A stretch of DNA of 64,000 bases. It comes from Brevibacillus laterosporus LMG 15441. GTDB taxonomy: Bacteria; Bacillota; Bacilli; Brevibacillales; Brevibacillaceae. The stretch covers positions 1,956,501-2,020,500 of the forward strand of contig NZ_CP007806.1 of the NCBI RefSeq assembly GCF_000219535.2, in the 5' to 3' direction. The position numbers and the translations under genes are program-made. The notes beneath the pieces were generated by a model that saw nothing but the letters and a program-made list of their open reading frames with translations, did no database searches and was not told the origin of the DNA. Shown piece by piece: positions 60,204 through 64,000 of this stretch (the stretch's first letter is position 1; every line of letters starts with the position of its first letter).

Positions 60204-61367
60204 GTGAGATATATAACCGCAGGAGAGTCACACGGACCACAATTAACAGCTATTATTGAAGGAATTCCTAGCAATCTCCCCTTTTCATTTGACGAAATAA
60301 ACAAACAATTACACCGTCGCCAAAAGGGGCATGGTCGAGGTCGCCGGATGCAGATTGAGAAAGATACTGTTCAGGTCGTATCTGGTGTTCGTCATGGTTA
60401 TACAACGGGGGCTCCTGTTACGTTGGTTGTTGAGAATAATGACTGGACCCACTGGCAAAAAATTATGAGTGCTACACCTGTGCCAGAAGAGGATGAAGCA
60501 CGTCGTCGTGTATCACGTCCGCGTCCTGGTCATGCTGACTTGAATGGGGCTATTAAATATCACCAAAGGGATATGCGAAATATTCTGGAGCGCTCTAGTG
60601 CGAGGGAAACGACAATGCGTGTAGCCGTAGGTGCGGTGGCACGTCAATTGTTATCCCAATTCGGTATTCGGGTAGCTGGGCATGTTAAGCAGATTGGACA
60701 GGTAGTGGCCCAAGAACGTGAATTGTCCCTGGATGAGCTAATGCAAATAACAGAGGATTCACCTGTACGTTGTATTGACCCTGATGCAGAGAAAAAAATG
60801 ATGGAGCTTATCGATCGTGCTAAAGAAGAAGGCGATTCTTTAGGCGGAATTGTAGAAGTAATTGTGGAAGGTGTACCGATTGGTTTAGGTAGTCATGTGC
60901 AATGGGATCGCAAGCTGGATGCAAGATTGGCGCAAGCTATTATGAGCATTCAAGCCTTTAAAGGAGTAGAGATCGGAATCGGTTTTGAAGCGGCAGGATT
61001 GCCAGGCTCTCAGGTACACGATGAGATTGAATGGACAGAAGGAAAAGGCTACAGTCGCAAAACGAATCGGGCAGGCGGCTTGGAGGGTAGTATGACCACT
61101 GGAATGCCTATCGTTGTGCGAGGTGTAATGAAGCCTATCCCTACTTTATATAAACCGTTAATGAGTGTAGATATTGATACGAAGGAGCCATTTGCAGCAA
61201 CTATTGAACGTTCAGATAGTTGTGCTGTACCAGCAGCAAGTGTAGTTGCCGAAGCAGTCATTGCTTGGGAAATAGCGCGTGCCATGTGTGAGAAGTTCCC
61301 GTCTGATGCTTTAGACGATATGGTGGCAAACGTAGAAGAATATCGAGCTTATACGGAGAGATTCTAA
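60204..61367 (+). CDS. aroC: Chorismate synthase
   Basis: 387 residues. Converts EPSP to chorismate with reduced FMN; called aroF in B. subtilis. [13 protein letters not shown] at the start, [11 protein letters not shown] near 43, [15 protein letters not shown] near 95, and [15 protein letters not shown] near 130 are the family signatures. GTG start with GGAGAGAAG 5 bases upstream. The stop overlaps the aroB start (TAATG). Chorismate feeds both trpE and mqnA in this window. Confidence 0.97.
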   Translation: MRYITAGESHGPQLTAIIEGIPSNLPFSFDEINKQLHRRQKGHGRGRRMQIEKDTVQVVSGVRHGYTTGAPVTLVVENNDWTHWQKIMSATPVPEEDEARRRVSRPRPGHADLNGAIKYHQRDMRNILERSSARETTMRVAVGAVARQLLSQFGIRVAGHVKQIGQVVAQERELSLDELMQITEDSPVRCIDPDAEKKMMELIDRAKEEGDSLGGIVEVIVEGVPIGLGSHVQWDRKLDARLAQAIMSIQAFKGVEIGIGFEAAGLPGSQVHDEIEWTEGKGYSRKTNRAGGLEGSMTTGMPIVVRGVMKPIPTLYKPLMSVDIDTKEPFAATIERSDSCAVPAASVVAEAVIAWEIARAMCEKFPSDALDDMVANVEEYRAYTERF

Positions 61368-62476
61368 TGGAAAAACGTACGTTACTAGTTGACTTGAATG
61401 AAAGAGCTTATCCTATTCATATTGGGGCAGGTTTGTTGAGCCAAACACCTGCCCTATTGCAGGAGGCAAACATCAAAGTCTCTCAAAAATTATTCCTCAT
61501 TACAGACGCTCATGTGGCGCAGCATTATTTGAAGCCGTTGCAGCTTCTTCTAGAACAAGCGGGATACCAGGTTTTTTCCCACATTGTTGTAGCTGGTGAA
61601 AAAGCGAAGCAGTTTGCTGTTTATGAAGAGGTGATGACAGCTGCTATTGAGGCAGGACTTGATCGTAAATCTGTCGTGCTAGCGTTAGGCGGTGGAGTCG
61701 TAGGTGACCTGGCAGGCTTTGTAGCGGCTACATATATGCGTGGAATTGATTTTGTGCAAATTCCCACAAGCTTATTGGCTCATGATAGCTCGGTAGGTGG
61801 CAAGGTAGCGATTAATCATCGTTTGGGCAAAAATTTAATTGGAGCTTTTCACCAACCTCTGATGGTTATTTATGATGTGGATACTCTGCAAACATTGCCT
61901 CGTAGAGAAATCTCCGCTGGCTTTGCGGAAGTGATCAAGCATGGACTAATTTCAGATGAGGGCTTTGTTGGATGGCTGGAGGAGCATGCGAAAGGCCTAA
62001 TGGAATTGGATGCAAAACTGGTTAGTGAAGCCATCTATCGCGGCTGTGCCGTGAAAGCGGCGGTAGTAGCCAAAGACGAAACTGAGCAAGATATTCGCAT
62101 GACCTTAAATGTAGGTCATACCTTTGGTCATGCTTTTGAGGCGTTAACTGGTTACGGTCAGCTTAATCATGGTGAAGCAATCTCGATTGGGATGGTTTTA
62201 GCCGCCCGTTATGCAGAATCCATTGGAATGTCGCCAGAAGGTGTAGCAAAACGTACAAAAAGAGTGCTTGCAGCCTTTGGACTCCCAACTCAATGGCCAA
62301 AAGAATTACATCCAGAAGATGTTTTACGGGCAATGCATTTGGATAAAAAGGGCGTAGCAGGTACACTTACACTTGTTTTGCCAACATCTATGGAGCATGT
62401 AGAAATCGTGCCTAGGGTAAAAGAAGAAGATGTACTACGGTTTATGAGCGAAGAGTGGGAGGAATCACAAAAATGA
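61367..62476 (+). CDS. aroB: 3-dehydroquinate synthase
   Basis: 369 residues. Cyclises DAHP to 3-dehydroquinate with NAD+ and a metal. GGGVVGDLAGFVAATYMRG near residue 107 binds NAD and DSSVGGKVAINHRLGKNLIG near 142 is the core; zinc ligands are seen in EVIKHGL and LNVGHTFGHAFE (Glu-His-His). Translationally coupled to aroC and aroH. Confidence 0.96.
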   Translation: MEKRTLLVDLNERAYPIHIGAGLLSQTPALLQEANIKVSQKLFLITDAHVAQHYLKPLQLLLEQAGYQVFSHIVVAGEKAKQFAVYEEVMTAAIEAGLDRKSVVLALGGGVVGDLAGFVAATYMRGIDFVQIPTSLLAHDSSVGGKVAINHRLGKNLIGAFHQPLMVIYDVDTLQTLPRREISAGFAEVIKHGLISDEGFVGWLEEHAKGLMELDAKLVSEAIYRGCAVKAAVVAKDETEQDIRMTLNVGHTFGHAFEALTGYGQLNHGEAISIGMVLAARYAESIGMSPEGVAKRTKRVLAAFGLPTQWPKELHPEDVLRAMHLDKKGVAGTLTLVLPTSMEHVEIVPRVKEEDVLRFMSEEWEESQK

Positions 62477-62844
62477 GTAAGGTACGAGGAGTCCGTGGGG
62501 CAACAACGGTCATCCGAAATGATAAAAGTGAAATCTTAGAGGCAACAGCAGAGCTTTTACGTGAAATGATTCATCAAAATAAAATTGAGACTGACGATAT
62601 AGCAAGTGCTATAATCACGATGACAGAGGAGCTGGATGCTGTATTTCCAGCTCAGGCTGCCCGTGAGTTTTTAAAATGGGAGCATGTTCCCCTGATGTGT
62701 GCAAAAGAAATTCCTGTGGCTGGGAGTTTAAAAAATTGTATTCGTGTTATGCTTCACATCAATACTGACAAGTCTCCACATGAAATTACGCATATTTTTC
62801 TAGGAGAAGCAATTCGATTACGCCCAGATTTAGTAAAAGAATAG
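62473..62844 (+). CDS. aroH: Chorismate mutase (AroH class)
   Basis: 123 residues, the trimeric monofunctional chorismate mutase of Bacillus type, starting MSKVRGVRGATTVIRND. RGVRGATT, the Arg/Glu/Cys set near residues 74-90, and IRVMLHINTD near 98 fit. The ATG overlaps the aroB stop (ATGA), with GGGAGG upstream, so this start is preferred over the longer frame. The gene order aroC-aroB-aroH-trpE matches the B. subtilis trp supraoperon. Confidence 0.95.
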   Translation: MSKVRGVRGATTVIRNDKSEILEATAELLREMIHQNKIETDDIASAIITMTEELDAVFPAQAAREFLKWEHVPLMCAKEIPVAGSLKNCIRVMLHINTDKSPHEITHIFLGEAIRLRPDLVKE

Positions 62845-62873
62845 TTGACAGTAGGGGCTAGGTTTTGTAAAGT
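62845..62873 (+). promoter_or_regulatory. Sigma-A promoter of the trp operon
   Basis: TTGACA (62845-62850), 17 bases, TAAAGT (62868-62873), directly after the aroH stop. Transcription should start near 62880, before the TRAP site. Confidence 0.85.
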
Positions 62874-62895
62874 AAGAGCAAGTTTTACAAGTTCA

Positions 62896-62990
62896 GAGCA
62901 TGAAGGTAGTTACGAGCAAGTTAGTAAGTTAGTCGAGAGCCGAGTAGAGTTGAGAAGAGATAGGTTGTATGAGACGAGGAGAGCTGAGAC
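62896..62990 (+). promoter_or_regulatory. TRAP binding site in the trp leader
   Basis: At least 11 and up to about 14 GAG/TAG triplets: 62914, 62922, 62930, 62935, 62942, 62947, 62952, 62957, 62961, 62971, 62976, 62981 and 62986, many with a 5-nt period. This is the pattern bound by the 11-mer TRAP ring, whose gene mtrB is at 40331. Trp-bound TRAP would hold the RNA open and favour the terminator just downstream. Confidence 0.92.
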
Positions 62991-63011
62991 TGGTTTCGTT
63001 ATGCTATAAAC

Positions 63012-63043
63012 CAACACCCAGGACTCTTTCCTGGGTGTTTTTT
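63012..63043 (+). terminator. trp attenuator terminator
   Basis: AACACCCAGGA pairs perfectly with TCCTGGGTGTT around CTCTT, followed by TTTTG. It lies between the TRAP site and trpE and is the expected target of attenuation. Confidence 0.93.
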
Positions 63044-63076
63044 GTCTTACATATTATCCCATCTTCTATACGACCA

Positions 63077-63103
63077 TCCTCTTCTATCAGAAGAAGAGAG
63101 GTG
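63077..63103 (+). promoter_or_regulatory. Hairpin covering the trpE ribosome binding site
   Basis: CCTCTTCT can pair with AGAAGAGAGG around a short loop, taking in the GAGAGGTG site of trpE. In B. subtilis, TRAP binding frees a segment that sequesters the trpE ribosome binding site. A similar role here is inferred. Confidence 0.45.
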
Positions 63104-63111
63104 TGTTGTCC

Positions 63112-64000
63112 ATGTTAGAGCCCACATTTCAAGAGGTGCAGCACTATGCATCTACACACAATTTTATTCCCATTCGCCTTACTTTGTTAGCTGATCAGGA
63201 AACGCCGATCAGTTTGTATCAAAAATGTACGGAACAAGCAGCTTTTTTACTAGAAAGTGTTGAAGGAGGAGGACGCTGGTCTAGGTACTCCTTTATAGGA
63301 CTACGCCCCTTTTTGCGAGTAGAAGCGATAGACCAGCAGGTGACGCTTCTTAAAGAATCGGGGGAACGAGAGCAGTATAACCGCAATCCCATGGAAGTAC
63401 TACGAGAATTATGTCAGCAATATAGAGCGCCATCCATTGCTGAATTTCCACCGTTAACAGGAGGAGCAATCGGATATTTAGGATATAATACATTGCGCTA
63501 TGTAGAGACGCAATTGCCTAAGCATCAGAACCAACCGCTTGATATCCCGGATATGCATGTCGTTTTTGTAGATGAAATGCTGGTTTATGATCATGCAAAG
63601 CAAGAAATTCAATGCATGGTTCACATTAGAGTTTCTGAGGAGGACACAGAAGAATCGTTGCAGATAAAGTATGCAAAGGCTAGTGCCCGATTGGTCGCTT
63701 TACGTGATCACATCCTGCATACACCTATACCGAAGGACACAAGGCTACAGCAATATCAATTAAGTCAGCTAGACGAAGCGGTCAAAAAGCCAGAGACCAG
63801 CAGCCTGCAAAGTAACATGAGTCTCTCAGAGTATAAGACCATGATCTTAAAAGCAAAAGAGTATATTGCCAGCGGAGATATCTTTCAGGTTGTTCTATCT
63901 CAACGCATGACGATGAAGACGGATGTGGATCCATTTGCCGTTTATCGGATGCTACGAACGACGAATCCATCTCCTTACCTGTATTATCTACCATTTGGAT
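63112..64000 (+). CDS. trpE: Anthranilate synthase component I (partial, runs off the window)
   Basis: The first 296 residues are visible. The N-terminal half begins MLEPTFQEVQHYASTHNF and carries the Trp-feedback region LLESVEGGGRWSRYSFIG near residue 46 (the LLES element and following residues). The catalytic chorismate-binding domain begins at about 230 (LSEYKTMILKAKEYIASGDI, then FQVVLSQRM). GAGAGGTG lies about 9 bases before the ATG. It is the first gene of the trp operon and is preceded by the TRAP leader. Confidence 0.95.
   Translation, partial: MLEPTFQEVQHYASTHNFIPIRLTLLADQETPISLYQKCTEQAAFLLESVEGGGRWSRYSFIGLRPFLRVEAIDQQVTLLKESGEREQYNRNPMEVLRELCQQYRAPSIAEFPPLTGGAIGYLGYNTLRYVETQLPKHQNQPLDIPDMHVVFVDEMLVYDHAKQEIQCMVHIRVSEEDTEESLQIKYAKASARLVALRDHILHTPIPKDTRLQQYQLSQLDEAVKKPETSSLQSNMSLSEYKTMILKAKEYIASGDIFQVVLSQRMTMKTDVDPFAVYRMLRTTNPSPYLYYLPFG

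Overview
The window looks like the chromosome of a spore-forming member of the Bacillales, most likely a Brevibacillus (B. laterosporus-like). This is inferred from moderate-low GC, strong GGAGG-type ribosome binding sites, many sporulation genes (spoIVA, spoVIF, ypeB, sleB-like, YIEGIA) and a gene order that follows the B. subtilis fer-ypbB-recS-...-gudB-...-prsW-sleB-ypeB-ypfA-cmk-ypfD-yphA-der-gpsA-spoIVA-hbs-mtrA-mtrB-hepS-menG-hepT-ndk-cheR-aroC-aroB-aroH-trpE backbone.

Layout. 1-4.7 kb (minus strand): an ArsB/NhaD-type permease and a serine pathway operon (class-V aminotransferase + serA) behind a T-box leader. 5-17 kb: fer, a membrane protein of unknown function, ypbB-recS-ypbD-ypbE, a thioredoxin-reductase-like flavoprotein, a MecA-family adaptor, a PIG-L deacetylase, gudB and asparaginase. 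16.3-24.9 kb: prsW, a Cys4 mini-protein, a short SleB, ypeB, ypfA, ypfB, cmk, plsC, the S1 homologue, and the yphA/YIEGIA/capping trio. 25-34 kb: der-plsY-gpsA, spoVIF, two tandem 2Fe-2S ferredoxins, yphF, spoIVA, hbs and folE.

33.96-40.33 kb is an accessory region that separates folE (mtrA) from mtrB, which are adjacent in B. subtilis. It holds a secreted B-lectin and the tail of a second one, a 47-residue secreted two-cysteine peptide, a secreted-protein/membrane-protein pair resembling a toxin/immunity cassette with a decayed copy further on, an array of very short Trp/Asp-rich ORFs each with its own ribosome binding site, a truncated minus-strand pair, tRNA-Pro(GGG) and a lytic transglycosylase.

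40.6-52.6 kb is a second insertion relative to B. subtilis (between mtrB and hepS): a galactitol-type PTS (EIIA, EIIB, EIIC), a LevR-like regulator that has lost its sigma-54 activation features, a four-gene 2-oxoacid/acetoin dehydrogenase operon and a SorC-type regulator. The PTS and dehydrogenase operons start with the same unusual leader: a sigma-A promoter, two GAACAAATG repeats exactly 19 nt apart, and a mini-hairpin that competes with an intrinsic terminator. I regard this leader pair and the short-peptide array as the most interesting undescribed signals.

53.4-64 kb returns to the conserved backbone (hepS, menG, hepT, ndk, cheR, aroC, aroB, aroH, trpE), with a UbiA-type prenyltransferase, ubiX and mqnA inserted in the menaquinone genes, which points to the futalosine route. 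The trpE leader carries a clear TRAP (mtrB) binding site of GAG/TAG triplets plus terminator. All functional names rest on reading the sequence; no database search was run.
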